This document shows positions 51,712 to 60,012 of a stretch of DNA of 64,000 nt, piece by piece (the first letter of the stretch is position 1; each line of letters opens with the position of its first letter). Origin of the DNA: JAXLXE01 sp046328115 (GTDB lineage: Bacteria; Chloroflexota; UBA6077; JACCZL01). The notes under the pieces were generated by a model that saw only the letters and a list, made by a program, of their open reading frames with translations, searched no databases and was not told where the DNA came from. The DNA lies in the NCBI GenBank assembly GCA_046328115.1, contig JAXLXE010000003.1, positions 310,001 to 374,000 of the forward strand, given 5' to 3'. The position numbers and the translations under genes are program-made.

Positions 51712-52911
51712 TCAGCTTCGCGGAGCCTCCTGGGCAGCCCGCACGCGGCTGACCACCCGCTCCAGCCGCTCCATGGCCTCCGCCAGCACGTCCTCTGGCT
51801 GTAAGAACGTTACGCGGATGTGGGTGCCCCACTCCTCGCCGAAGCTCAGCCCCGGGGCAATCAGCACCTGCTCCTCTTCCAGCACCCGCAATGCCAGCTC
51901 AAGCGACGAGATGCCCAGGCTGCCCGCGTCGGCGAAGATGAACTGGCCGCCCATGGGTTCGCTCTGGAGCAGCCCCACGCGGGCAAAGGCGGCCGTCACG
52001 ATCGAGCGACGCCGTGCCATCGTCGTGCGCATCTCATCCACGGCCTCCTGCGGCCCGGTCAGCGCGGCCAACGCGGCCTGCTGGCACACCACGGACGTGC
52101 CGCCCGACAGCGCCGCCTTGATCTCGCGGATCCGGGCCATCAACGGCTCCGGGCCGACGATCCAGCCAATGCGCCAGCCAGTCATGGCGTAGGTCTTGGA
52201 ACAAGCGTTGAGCGTCAGCGTCCGCCCGCTGGCGTCCGGCAGTGAGGCCGGGCTCAGATGCGCCGCACCGTCGTACACGAAGCGGTCGTAGATGTCGTCC
52301 GCGAGGATGGTCAGGCCTCGCTCCGCGGCGATCGACGCCAGCGCCCGGACGTCAGACGGGCTCGAGACGGCACCCGTTGGGTTGCCGGGTGAGATGAGGA
52401 GAAGGGCCCGAACGTTGGGATGCCGATCCACCAGGGCGTCCACACGTTCTGGATCGATCCGGAACGACTCCCGCGCGAAGGTGGGCACCGGCACGCGCTC
52501 GGCGCGGGCAAACCGCAGCGCATCGTAGTAGGTGGCGTAGCTCGGATCGGGAACCAGCATGCCATCGCCCTCGCCCAGCGCGGCCACCACCATCAGGAAC
52601 AGCGCCTCCTGGCCGCCGTTCGTGACGACCACGCCATCGTTCGGATCGACGTGGATCCCGTTGACGCGCGCGACCCGCTCGGCGATGGCTCGCCGAAGCT
52701 CGGGCAGCCCTTCCACCGGTGGCGGGGCGAGGGACGGCGCACGCATCGCACCGCGGGCGGCCTCCACGATGTGCGCCGGCGTGGCGAAGTCTGGATCGCC
52801 CCGGCTGAGCGCGATCACCTTGTCGAAGCGCTTCCCCTCGGCGATCAACGCGTACGTCAGCGCCATCCCGCGGAGCCCGGCTAGCCTCGCCAGCACCTCA
52901 GACGACGGCAT
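51712..52911 (-). CDS. PLP-dependent aminotransferase, class I/II
   Basis: Aminotransferase of 399 residues, aspartate-aminotransferase-like. Features in order: ALSRGDPDFATPAHIVEAA, LPELRRAIAERV, PDPSYATYY, the SPGNPTG turn near 178, LADDIYDRFVY with PLP-ring Asp and Tyr near 208, and the catalytic Lys in NACSKTYAMTGWRIGW near 239 with the substrate Arg following. Substrate amino acid cannot be named. The ATG shares one base with the stop of the upstream, Lys-less paralogue (TGATG), so both are made together. Confidence 0.93.
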   Translation of the reverse strand: MPSSEVLARLAGLRGMALTYALIAEGKRFDKVIALSRGDPDFATPAHIVEAARGAMRAPSLAPPPVEGLPELRRAIAERVARVNGIHVDPNDGVVVTNGGQEALFLMVVAALGEGDGMLVPDPSYATYYDALRFARAERVPVPTFARESFRIDPERVDALVDRHPNVRALLLISPGNPTGAVSSPSDVRALASIAAERGLTILADDIYDRFVYDGAAHLSPASLPDASGRTLTLNACSKTYAMTGWRIGWIVGPEPLMARIREIKAALSGGTSVVCQQAALAALTGPQEAVDEMRTTMARRRSIVTAAFARVGLLQSEPMGGQFIFADAGSLGISSLELALRVLEEEQVLIAPGLSFGEEWGTHIRVTFLQPEDVLAEAMERLERVVSRVRAAQEAPRS

Positions 52912-53996
52912 CAGCGCGCCCCGCCGGCCGCGGGTGCCCCCAGCACCGCGATGGCGCGGAGCAGTGCTGGCTCATCCACCGTGGCGAGTCTGATCACCCC
53001 GGGGGCGCCGTACTCGGCGCCGTCCACCACCTGGATGCCCTCCTCGTCCAGCCGCGCCAACACCGCCTGCGTGTCACCCACCGAGACGGCAAGGAGGCTG
53101 GACACGTGGCCGTCGATCAAGCGAAACCGACGGGCGCGCGCCGCCTCAAGCGCGTTCTCGTACGTCTCCGCCATCACCTGAGCCTGGTGACGCTGCACCG
53201 CGGGATATACCTGGGCCGCGCCAACCGCCGCGAACTGGGCGGCCGTACTCGTGCAGATGGACACGATCTGCTTGTGGGTCTCGATGGTGGCGATCGTCCC
53301 CTCATTCGAGGCCAGGTACCCCACGAACCAGCCGTCTAGCCCAACGCCTGAGTACGCCTCCCCTAGTACAACGGCGTGACCGAGGCCAGGGTCGACGTCC
53401 AGCACGGACGGACAGCGAGCGGGGTAGGACCACGGTTGGAGCCCCTGATCCCAGATCGCCATTCCGCCGTGCTCTTCGAGCATCTCGACGATAGCCGCTA
53501 CCTGAACCGCTGTGTAGGCGGCTCCGGCGAGCCGACTGGGCGACTCCAGGTAAATAAGCCGAGCGCCATCCTTCAGCGCCTCGCGGATCGCGGACAGCGT
53601 GGGCAGAAAGCCGTCATTCGCCGCGCAGCCCATCGAGATCTGGCGCAGCCCGCGCGCGCCCAATACGCGGCGCACGCCGGGATGCACCACGGCCGGAATG
53701 GCCAGCGGGCCACGCGTATCCCCAAGGATCTGGATGGCCAGGAACCGCGCTTCCTGGACCCCCGCCGTCACCAGCACGCCTGACGGCTGCCGGCCCAGTT
53801 GATCACCGAGGACCGCGCGGAGCGGCCCTACGCCGGCGACGTCAACGTAGTGGGTCTGGCCGCCCCCCAGCGCCTCCTCGGCGGCGACGCGCGCCACCTC
53901 CGGCAGCTCGCCGGCGGGCTGGTCTCCCCTGAGATCTACCCGCGCTACACCCGTCACGTCCGTCAGCTCACCCTCAACCGGGCGCGCCCTCTCCAA
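52911..53996 (-). CDS. Aminotransferase-fold protein lacking catalytic lysine
   Basis: Protein of up to 361 residues with class I aminotransferase fold: VDLRGDQPAGELPEVARVA, VLVTAGVQEARFLAIQILGD and AIPAVVHPGVRRVLGARG align with the N-terminal and large domains. Where its partner gene has NACSKTYAMTGWRIGW, it has GEAYSGVGLDGWFVGY, so the Schiff-base Lys and the neighbouring Arg are both gone; the SPGNPTG turn is degraded to ESPSRLAG. It cannot be a normal transaminase. The gene overlaps its active relative by one base, suggesting a heteromeric regulatory or structural subunit. Start TTG 53996 is the longest; GTG 53957 is an alternative that removes the overlap with the hydrolase gene. Confidence 0.8.
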   Translation of the reverse strand: MERARPVEGELTDVTGVARVDLRGDQPAGELPEVARVAAEEALGGGQTHYVDVAGVGPLRAVLGDQLGRQPSGVLVTAGVQEARFLAIQILGDTRGPLAIPAVVHPGVRRVLGARGLRQISMGCAANDGFLPTLSAIREALKDGARLIYLESPSRLAGAAYTAVQVAAIVEMLEEHGGMAIWDQGLQPWSYPARCPSVLDVDPGLGHAVVLGEAYSGVGLDGWFVGYLASNEGTIATIETHKQIVSICTSTAAQFAAVGAAQVYPAVQRHQAQVMAETYENALEAARARRFRLIDGHVSSLLAVSVGDTQAVLARLDEEGIQVVDGAEYGAPGVIRLATVDEPALLRAIAVLGAPAAGGAR

Positions 53997-54870
53997 AGAA
54001 CTCGATCAAGTCTGCCAGCACCTCCTCAGGCGCCTCCTCCGGCACGTAGTGGCCGCAGTCCAGCGCCCGCCCGCGGACGTCCGCGGCATAGCGCCGCCAC
54101 ACCTCCAGCACGTCGCCGTACACCCGCCCCGTGTGGCTTTTAGCACCCCATAGGATGAGCGCGGGTTGGCCAAGCTTCCGTCCCGCATCGAAGTCCGCCG
54201 AGTCCATCTGGAAGTCGATTCCCGCCGCCGCGCGATAGTCTCCGCAGCTCCCGCGAATCGTCTTCTCGTTGAAGCAGCGGACGTACTCCGCGAACACCTC
54301 CGGTGGAAACGGCTTCAGCCCAATCCCGGGCTTCCCAATCTTGTGCTCCATGAACCAGGCCGCGGGCACGGAGCCCATCATGCGCTCGGGGAACGGCGGC
54401 GGCTGCGTCATGAAGATCCAGTGCCACGAGCTGCTGGCCCAGCGCTTCGAAACGTGGGTCCAGACGTGGTGCGTTGGCAGGATGTCCAGCAGCGCCACGC
54501 GCGGGACCCGCTCCGGTTGATCCAGCCCCATCCTATGGATGGTCCGCGCTCCCCGGTCGTGCCCGGCCGCGAAGAACTGACGAAAGCCCAGGTGCTCCAT
54601 CAGCTCGATCTGGTCCTGCGCCATGGCCCGGAACGAGTGGTTCTCCCAATTCTCGCCCGGCTCGTCCGGGCAGGAGCTATCCCCGTAGCCGCGCAGATCG
54701 GCCGCCACCACCGTGAATCGCTCCGCCAACTCGTTGGCCACCTTGTGCCAGGAGACGTGCGTCATGGGATTGCCGTGCAGCAACAGCAGCGGCGGGCCGC
54801 TGCCACCGCGACGATAGTGGATGGTGGCGCCGCTGGCCCGGAAGTCAGCCGTGACGAAACCCTCAAACAT
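53974..54870 (-). CDS. Haloacetate (fluoroacetate) dehalogenase-like alpha/beta hydrolase
   Basis: Alpha/beta hydrolase of 298 residues close to fluoroacetate dehalogenases. LLLHGNPMTHVSWHKVANELAERFTVVAADLRGYG is the oxyanion region (the usual HGFPQTH reads HGNPMTH), GHDRGARTIHRM holds the Asp nucleophile near 110 and the carboxylate-binding Arg, WHWIFMTQP the halide-site His-Trp, and DCGHYVPEEAPEEV the catalytic His. It may hydrolyse haloacids, although epoxide or ester substrates are possible given the changed oxyanion loop. ATG 54870 behind GGGAGGG. The 3-prime end overlaps the pseudo-aminotransferase gene. Confidence 0.85.
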   Translation of the reverse strand: MFEGFVTADFRASGATIHYRRGGSGPPLLLLHGNPMTHVSWHKVANELAERFTVVAADLRGYGDSSCPDEPGENWENHSFRAMAQDQIELMEHLGFRQFFAAGHDRGARTIHRMGLDQPERVPRVALLDILPTHHVWTHVSKRWASSSWHWIFMTQPPPFPERMMGSVPAAWFMEHKIGKPGIGLKPFPPEVFAEYVRCFNEKTIRGSCGDYRAAAGIDFQMDSADFDAGRKLGQPALILWGAKSHTGRVYGDVLEVWRRYAADVRGRALDCGHYVPEEAPEEVLADLIEFFGEGAPG

Positions 54871-54903
54871 CAGAGTCCCTCCCCAGAGAGCACCCGCGAC
54901 CGC

Positions 54904-54928
54904 GGGCCGGCGGCGTGGCCGCCGGCCC
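54904..54928. terminator. Hairpin downstream of peroxiredoxin
   Basis: An exact 11-bp stem GGGCCGGCGGC / GCCGCCGGCCC with loop GTG in the 67 bases between the peroxiredoxin stop and the hydrolase start, both on the minus strand. It probably terminates or attenuates readthrough. Confidence 0.7.
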
Positions 54929-54937
54929 ACGCTCCGC

Positions 54938-55411
54938 CTAGCCCTTGAGCGCCTCAATCACCTCTGGCACGTGCTCATTCGGATTCACCTGACGCCAGAT
55001 CTTCTTGATCCGTCCATCCGTCCCAATGAGAAACGTGGAGCGCTCGATGCCCATGAACTGCTTCCCATCGCGCTCGCGCAGCTTCCACACTCCGTACGCC
55101 TGGCTGATGGTGGCGCCCTCGTCCGCCAGCAGTGGGAAGTTCAGGCTGAACTTCTCCGTGAACTTCTGGTGAGACTCCACGTCGTCCGGGCTTACGCCCA
55201 GCACGGCGGCCCCGTGTCCCTGAACCGAGGCGATGTTGTCTCGGAACGAGCACGCCTCAACGGTGCAGCCGGGCGTGTCGTCCCGCGGGTAGAAGTACAG
55301 GACCACCGACTGCCGACCCTTAAAGTCCCCCAGATCGATCGGCTCGCCGCTCGTAGATAGCAACCGGAAACCCGGCGCGGCATCGCCTTCCTGAAGCAAC
55401 ACATCCGCCAC
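54938..55411 (-). CDS. Thiol peroxidase, peroxiredoxin Q (second copy)
   Basis: Peroxiredoxin Q of 157 residues with YFYPRDDTPGCTVEACSFRD (peroxidatic and resolving Cys five apart), GVSPDDVESHQKFTEKF and ERSTFLIGTDGRIKKIWR. Very similar to the protein encoded at 12591-13064, so they are paralogues. Start GTG 55411 (VADVLLQEGDAAPGF) is preceded by GGAGG; the frame opens upstream to 55540 without conserved content. Role: peroxide detoxification. Confidence 0.95.
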   Translation of the reverse strand: MADVLLQEGDAAPGFRLLSTSGEPIDLGDFKGRQSVVLYFYPRDDTPGCTVEACSFRDNIASVQGHGAAVLGVSPDDVESHQKFTEKFSLNFPLLADEGATISQAYGVWKLRERDGKQFMGIERSTFLIGTDGRIKKIWRQVNPNEHVPEVIEALKG

Positions 55412-55580
55412 CCTTACGGACCTCCTGTGGTAGTGGTGCAGTCGCCGCCGCACCGGTTGACGGATCTGACTATAGTGCCCCGGCGAGCATTGACGCGGCG
55501 GGGCGCGCCGGCGTTCAATCGAGGCCACGAGAGCCCCCACGCCTCACTCACCTACGACACTCGATGGAGGACGGCACATC

Positions 55581-56531
55581 ATGAAGCTCGTGATGGCAAC
55601 ACGGATGGGCGCACCCTACCTCTCGCTCCTGGACGACGTGAAAGACGTCGACATCGTGTGGGCCGACTCTCCGCAGGAGTTGTCTCGCGAGATCGTAGAC
55701 GCGGACGCCGTCTTCGGCTGGCCAAACCAGGAGCAGATCAAATCTGCCAAGAAGCTGCGCTGGGTACAGACGCCCAGCGCGGGCGTGGAGATGCTCTGCA
55801 ACATCCCTGAATTCATCCAGAGCGACATAGACCTCACGAACGGCCGCGGCGCGCACGCCCGCGCCATCGCGGAGCACGCCTTTGCCCTCCTGCTGGGCCT
55901 CACCCGGCTGATCGTGCCGTTCACCGCGGACAAGACGGTCCGCCGTTGGCGGCGGGACGAGATCTGGGAGAGCGTCCTCGAGATCGCCGGCTGGAAGATG
56001 GGCATCGTGGGCTACGGCAACATCGGCCAGCAGACCGCCAAGCGCGCGCTGGCCTTCGAGATGGACGTGCGGGCCGTTGACGTGGAGACCATCGAAGGCG
56101 CGCCGCACGGGATCAAGGCCGAGCCAATCTCCCACCTGGACGATCTGATGGCCTGGTCAGACGTGGTGGTAGTGGCCGCGCCGTACACGCGCCGCACGCA
56201 CCAGATGATCGGCGCGAAGCAGATCAACGCGATGAAGAAGGGCAGCTTCCTGGTCGTCGTGTCCCGCGGCGGCATCATCGACGAGAACGCGCTCCTGGAC
56301 GCGCTCAAGAGCGAGCATCTGGCCGGCGCCGGATTGGACGTCTTCGCCATTGAGCCGTACCCGCAGGAGAGCCCCCTGTGGAACGCGCCCAACCTGATCA
56401 TGACGCCCCACGTGGCCGGCGCCTCCACCCAGATGCAGCGCCGCTGCATCGAGATCCTGCGCGAGAACATCGGCCGGTTCCAGCGCGGCGAGACGCTGAT
56501 GAACCTGTGCGACAAGGAGAAGGGCTACTAG
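55581..56531 (+). CDS. D-2-hydroxyacid dehydrogenase (NAD-dependent)
   Basis: Oxidoreductase of 316 residues. The NAD site is GIVGYGNIGQQTAKRALAF near 143; the catalytic triad is Arg in VVVSRGGIIDE near 226, Glu in DVFAIEPYPQ and His in IMTPHVAGAS near 281. Overall it resembles glyoxylate/hydroxypyruvate reductase or phosphoglycerate dehydrogenase-like enzymes with a short N-terminal domain. It reduces a 2-oxoacid to the D-hydroxyacid. It precedes the ECF transporter operon by 213 bases and may be transcribed separately. Confidence 0.92.
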   Translation: MKLVMATRMGAPYLSLLDDVKDVDIVWADSPQELSREIVDADAVFGWPNQEQIKSAKKLRWVQTPSAGVEMLCNIPEFIQSDIDLTNGRGAHARAIAEHAFALLLGLTRLIVPFTADKTVRRWRRDEIWESVLEIAGWKMGIVGYGNIGQQTAKRALAFEMDVRAVDVETIEGAPHGIKAEPISHLDDLMAWSDVVVVAAPYTRRTHQMIGAKQINAMKKGSFLVVVSRGGIIDENALLDALKSEHLAGAGLDVFAIEPYPQESPLWNAPNLIMTPHVAGASTQMQRRCIEILRENIGRFQRGETLMNLCDKEKGY

Positions 56532-56744
56532 CCGGCCGACTAGACAAGTGGCTGGACTGGCGGGGTGACTTGGTGTACCCTGCCGGTCCTACGGCCCGCT
56601 CGGCAACGGGTCACAGGAGGTACCAACAAGCGGCACGCCTGGCAGCGAAAGCTAACCCTGGACAGTGACGTCTCCCTTGTTTTGGACGCGACTGTTTCGG
56701 ACTTGTCCTGAGTCACCCCGGCCCTCGCCGGGAAGGAGCACACG
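56532..56744 (+). promoter_or_regulatory. Possible structured leader of the ECF transporter operon
   Basis: The 213 bases before the YkoE-like gene hold nested inverted repeats: GTGAC 56565-56569 with GTCAC 56610-56614, enclosing GCCG/CGGC and CCG/CGG hairpins, then GTGAC 56665-56669 with GTCAC 56712-56716 around GGAC/GTCC. A final hairpin CCCGGC/GCCGGG at 56717-56732 abuts the ribosome site AAGGAG. No THI-box (TPP riboswitch) consensus is visible. This layout could be a cis-regulatory RNA; it is weak evidence by eye. Confidence 0.3.
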
Positions 56745-57404
56745 ATGGCAACCGCTCTGACCTCCGCCGAGCCACCCAGCATCCTCACCCGTCTGGGCTT
56801 CCGATCGTGGACCACCCGCGATCTCGTGACGATTGCGCTCATCATCGCCGTGGGCGGCGTGTTCAAGGGCTACTGGGGTGGAGTCCGCCTGGCGCTCGAG
56901 TCATCGCTGGGCCCGCTGTTCACCGGGTGGATCATCGGTGCCGGCTTCTCCCTGTTCGGCGTGCTGCCCCTGCTGATCATCCCGAAGACGGGCGTGGCCA
57001 CGGTGAGCATGGTGCTGGGTAGCTTCATCGAGCTTGCCATCGGCAACCCGTTCGGCGTTGAGGTGTTCATCCTCAACTTCTGGGAAGGTCTGGGCCCAGA
57101 CGTGGTCCTGGCCATCTACTACTGGCTGAATGGCGGGCAGACGCCAAAGCTGGGCTGGTCGTTCGCGTTGATCGCCGGCATCGCCAGCACGTCCACCGGC
57201 GCGCCGTACACGCTGATCACCCGTGGGCTGGCCGCGTTGATGCGCAACTTCACCGGCTACGGCGAGTGGGCGTTTGCGCTATTCCTGGCCAACCGCGTCC
57301 TCGGCGGCATCATCTGTGGCGCGGCCGCATTGGGTATTGCGCGCACGCTGGAGCGCATGGGTGTGATCGGTCAGGGTGAGGGCTACCAGGTCGTCGACGG
57401 CTGA
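56745..57404 (+). CDS. ECF transporter S component, YkoE-like
   Basis: Membrane substrate-binding subunit of 219 residues with about six helices. WTTRDLVTIALIIAVGGVFKGYW, LLIIPKTGVATVSMVLGSFIELAIGNPFG and LGPDVVLAIYYWLN match the YkoE family, the S component of the Bacillus YkoEDC importer linked to hydroxymethylpyrimidine/thiamine uptake. The operon continues with matching ATPase and T subunits and then adenine deaminase, so here a purine or pyrimidine-like base is a possible substrate. Start ATG behind GGAAGGAG. Confidence 0.85.
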   Translation: MATALTSAEPPSILTRLGFRSWTTRDLVTIALIIAVGGVFKGYWGGVRLALESSLGPLFTGWIIGAGFSLFGVLPLLIIPKTGVATVSMVLGSFIELAIGNPFGVEVFILNFWEGLGPDVVLAIYYWLNGGQTPKLGWSFALIAGIASTSTGAPYTLITRGLAALMRNFTGYGEWAFALFLANRVLGGIICGAAALGIARTLERMGVIGQGEGYQVVDG

Positions 57405-57412
57405 GCGCGCCG

Positions 57413-59188
57413 ATGAGCGCGCCCAGACTCCTCGAGGCTGAACGCCTCTCGTACTGGTATCCCGGCTTGCCAGGTGGGCCCGCGCTGCCCGCCTCGCCTC
57501 CCCTTGCGACCGCGGCGCTCAAGGAGATATCGCTGGCTTTTGAGCCTGGCGAGTTCGTGCTGCTCGTTGGCCCGAGCGGCAGCGGCAAGAGCACGCTCAT
57601 CCAGGCGCTGCTGGGCGTGGTGCCCGCATTGACCGGTGGCGCGGTAGGGGGGCAGGTGCGCCTGGAGGGCGTGCCCGTGCTCGAACGCGGGCTGGCCGGC
57701 GTGGCCGGGCGGGCCGGCCTGGTGCTCCAGGATCCGGAGAGCCAGCTCACCAACCTGGACGTGGAGGGCGAGGTCCTCTTCGGCCCGGAGAACCTGGGCC
57801 TTCCGCGCGACGAGATCGAGCGGCGCCTTCACGATTCCCTCCGCATCGCGGGTATCGAGGCGCTCCGTCAGCGCTTCGTGTACGCGCTCTCCGGCGGACA
57901 GAAGCAGCGCGTGGCCATCGCGGCCGGCCTGGCGATGCAGCCGCGCATCCTGCTGATGGACAGCCCCACCTCAAACCTGGACCCGCTCGGCAGCGAGGAG
58001 ACGCTGCGCGCCATCGTAGACCTCTGGCAGCACGGCACGGTCGAGCTCATCGTGATGGCGGCCCACAAGATCGATGACGTGCTTCCATTCGCCACCCGCC
58101 TCATCGTCCTGGACGGTGGCCGGGTGGTGCTGGACGGACCGCCCGCGACCATCCTGGCCGATCACCTGTTCCGACTCAAAGACGAGCTTGGCGTCTTCGT
58201 ACCCGAAGTGTGCGAGATCGCCGTAAGCGCCGGACTGAACGACGGTGCGCTGCCAACGTCTGCCGACGCCGCGCTCGCCATGCTCCGTGAACGACTCCCT
58301 CCCTCTGGGCCTGGTGAAAAAGAAGCGCGTGAGCAATCGTCGGGAAGCCCGCCGATCAACGAGCCGGCGGTGAGCGTGCGGGACGTCCACTTCGCGTACT
58401 CGCCCAGCGCCCCGGTGCTCCGTGGCATCGATCTCCAGGTCCCCCGCGGCCAATTCCTGGCGCTGCTCGGGCAGAATGGGACCGGCAAGACCACCCTGGC
58501 CAAGAACATCGCGGGGCTGTACCGCCCATCAAAGGGCGCCATCAGCGTGGTTGGACACGACGTGGGGGACGGCGTGGCGCATCTGGCCAGCGGACGAGTG
58601 GGCTACGTGTTCCAGTACCCGGATCACCAGTTCGTGGCGACCAGCGTGGCGGAAGAGCTGGCCTACGGACTGCACGCGAGAAACGCCGATCCCGCGGAGA
58701 TCGAGGCGCGGGTCAGCGAGATGCTGGCCCTGTTCCACCTGGAGGACCATCGCGAGGCGCCGCCGTACCGCCTGAGCATGGGCGAGAAGCGCCGCCTCAG
58801 CGTGGCCACCATGCTGATCCTGCGCCCTGACGTGCTCATCCTGGACGAGCCCACCACGGGCCAGGACCGTCGCAACACCGTTGCCCTGATGGAGATCTTG
58901 CGGGCAGAGGTGCATGCCCGCGGCATGACCGTGATCCAGATCACGCACGACATGGAACAGGCCGCCGAGTTCGCCGATCGCGTGGTGGTGATGGACGGCG
59001 GCCAGGTGGTGTTTGACGGGAGCGTGGGCGGTCTGTTTGAACGCCATGACTTGCTCCAACAATGCCACCTGAAGCCAACGCCGACGGCGGCGATTGCGCA
59101 GCGCCTGTGGCCAGACGCCCGCGGCTTGCCAACCCTGCCGCGAGACCTCGCCGATCGAGTGCGGGAACCGAGCCCGGCATGCCGCTGA
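57413..59188 (+). CDS. ECF transporter duplicated ATPase, YkoD-like
   Basis: Two ABC ATPase domains in one chain of 591 residues, energising the ECF importer. Domain 1 (about 5-250): Walker A GPSGSGKST, signature LSGGQKQRVAIAAG, Walker B ILLMDSPTSNLD, where the catalytic Glu is Ser. Domain 2 (about 320-560): Walker A GQNGTGKTT, signature LSMGEKRRLSVATM, Walker B VLILDEPTTGQD, complete. So probably only one composite site hydrolyses ATP fully. Starts eight bases after the S-component stop. Confidence 0.94.
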   Translation: MSAPRLLEAERLSYWYPGLPGGPALPASPPLATAALKEISLAFEPGEFVLLVGPSGSGKSTLIQALLGVVPALTGGAVGGQVRLEGVPVLERGLAGVAGRAGLVLQDPESQLTNLDVEGEVLFGPENLGLPRDEIERRLHDSLRIAGIEALRQRFVYALSGGQKQRVAIAAGLAMQPRILLMDSPTSNLDPLGSEETLRAIVDLWQHGTVELIVMAAHKIDDVLPFATRLIVLDGGRVVLDGPPATILADHLFRLKDELGVFVPEVCEIAVSAGLNDGALPTSADAALAMLRERLPPSGPGEKEAREQSSGSPPINEPAVSVRDVHFAYSPSAPVLRGIDLQVPRGQFLALLGQNGTGKTTLAKNIAGLYRPSKGAISVVGHDVGDGVAHLASGRVGYVFQYPDHQFVATSVAEELAYGLHARNADPAEIEARVSEMLALFHLEDHREAPPYRLSMGEKRRLSVATMLILRPDVLILDEPTTGQDRRNTVALMEILRAEVHARGMTVIQITHDMEQAAEFADRVVVMDGGQVVFDGSVGGLFERHDLLQQCHLKPTPTAAIAQRLWPDARGLPTLPRDLADRVREPSPACR

Positions 59189-60003
59189 TCGAGTACGAGG
59201 AGGGCACCTCCTTCATGCACCGGCTCGATCCGCTGAGCAAGCTCGGTTGGAGCTTCGTGGTCCTTCTCTGGCTGCTGACCATGCGTGATCCGATCCCAGT
59301 GCTGATCCTGGGCCTGACCGTGGTTGCCGTGGGCGCGGTTCTGGGCCACCTCTCGGCGCTCACCCTCCTGGCGACGACGGCGAAGCTCAGCATCGTGGCC
59401 ATCCCCATCGTACTCATCCAGGCACTGCTGTACCCCGGCGAGACCGTGCTGGCCCAGGGCCCGTTCGGTCCGATCACCCGCGAGGGCATCAACTTTGGCC
59501 TGGCAATAGCACTGCGGATCGTCGGGGTCGTCGCCGCGTCCACCGTCGTCTTCAAGACAACCGATCCCCGAGACCTCGTGTACTCGCTCCACAAGCACCT
59601 GCGGATCCCGTACCGCTACGCCTACATCATCTTCGCGGGACTGCGGTTCATCCCGCTCATCCAGTACGAAGCGGAGACGATCCGTGAGGCGCAGACGGTC
59701 CGCGGCGTCTACCTGGCGCGCGGCGAACGGTGGATCGACTGGCTTCGGTCGCTCCCCAGCAAGCCGGCCCAGTGGAAGACGTTCCTGGTGATGCTCATCG
59801 CCAACGGAATGCGCCACGTGCCCGCCAGCACGGTGGCACTGGAGGTCCGCGCGTTTGGCATCTCACCCCACCGCACGTTTTTCCGAGAGCCGCGCGTAGA
59901 CCCGCGCGGCCCGATCTTCGCGGTAGCCTGGCTCGTCGCGATGATCGCCCACTTGATCTTGAGCGGCACCAGCCTGCTCCGATCGTTCCAGAGCACGCTC
60001 TAG
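59179..60003 (+). CDS. ECF transporter T component, YkoC-like
   Basis: Transmembrane coupling subunit of 274 residues. MHRLDPLSKLGWSFVVLLWLLTMRD opens the first helices, and the cytoplasmic coupling helices carry QTVRGVYLARG and EVRAFGISPHRTFF, the Ala-Arg-Gly-type motifs that contact the ATPases. ATG 59179 overlaps the ATPase stop by ten bases. Forms the energising module with the duplicated ATPase. Confidence 0.92.
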   Translation: MPLIEYEEGTSFMHRLDPLSKLGWSFVVLLWLLTMRDPIPVLILGLTVVAVGAVLGHLSALTLLATTAKLSIVAIPIVLIQALLYPGETVLAQGPFGPITREGINFGLAIALRIVGVVAASTVVFKTTDPRDLVYSLHKHLRIPYRYAYIIFAGLRFIPLIQYEAETIREAQTVRGVYLARGERWIDWLRSLPSKPAQWKTFLVMLIANGMRHVPASTVALEVRAFGISPHRTFFREPRVDPRGPIFAVAWLVAMIAHLILSGTSLLRSFQSTL

Positions 60004-60012
60004 GAGGCTCAG

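Noticed and set aside
56532..56744. TPP riboswitch before the YkoE-like gene
   Set aside because: The conserved CUGAGA and ACC-UGAUCUGG-type THI-box blocks are absent.
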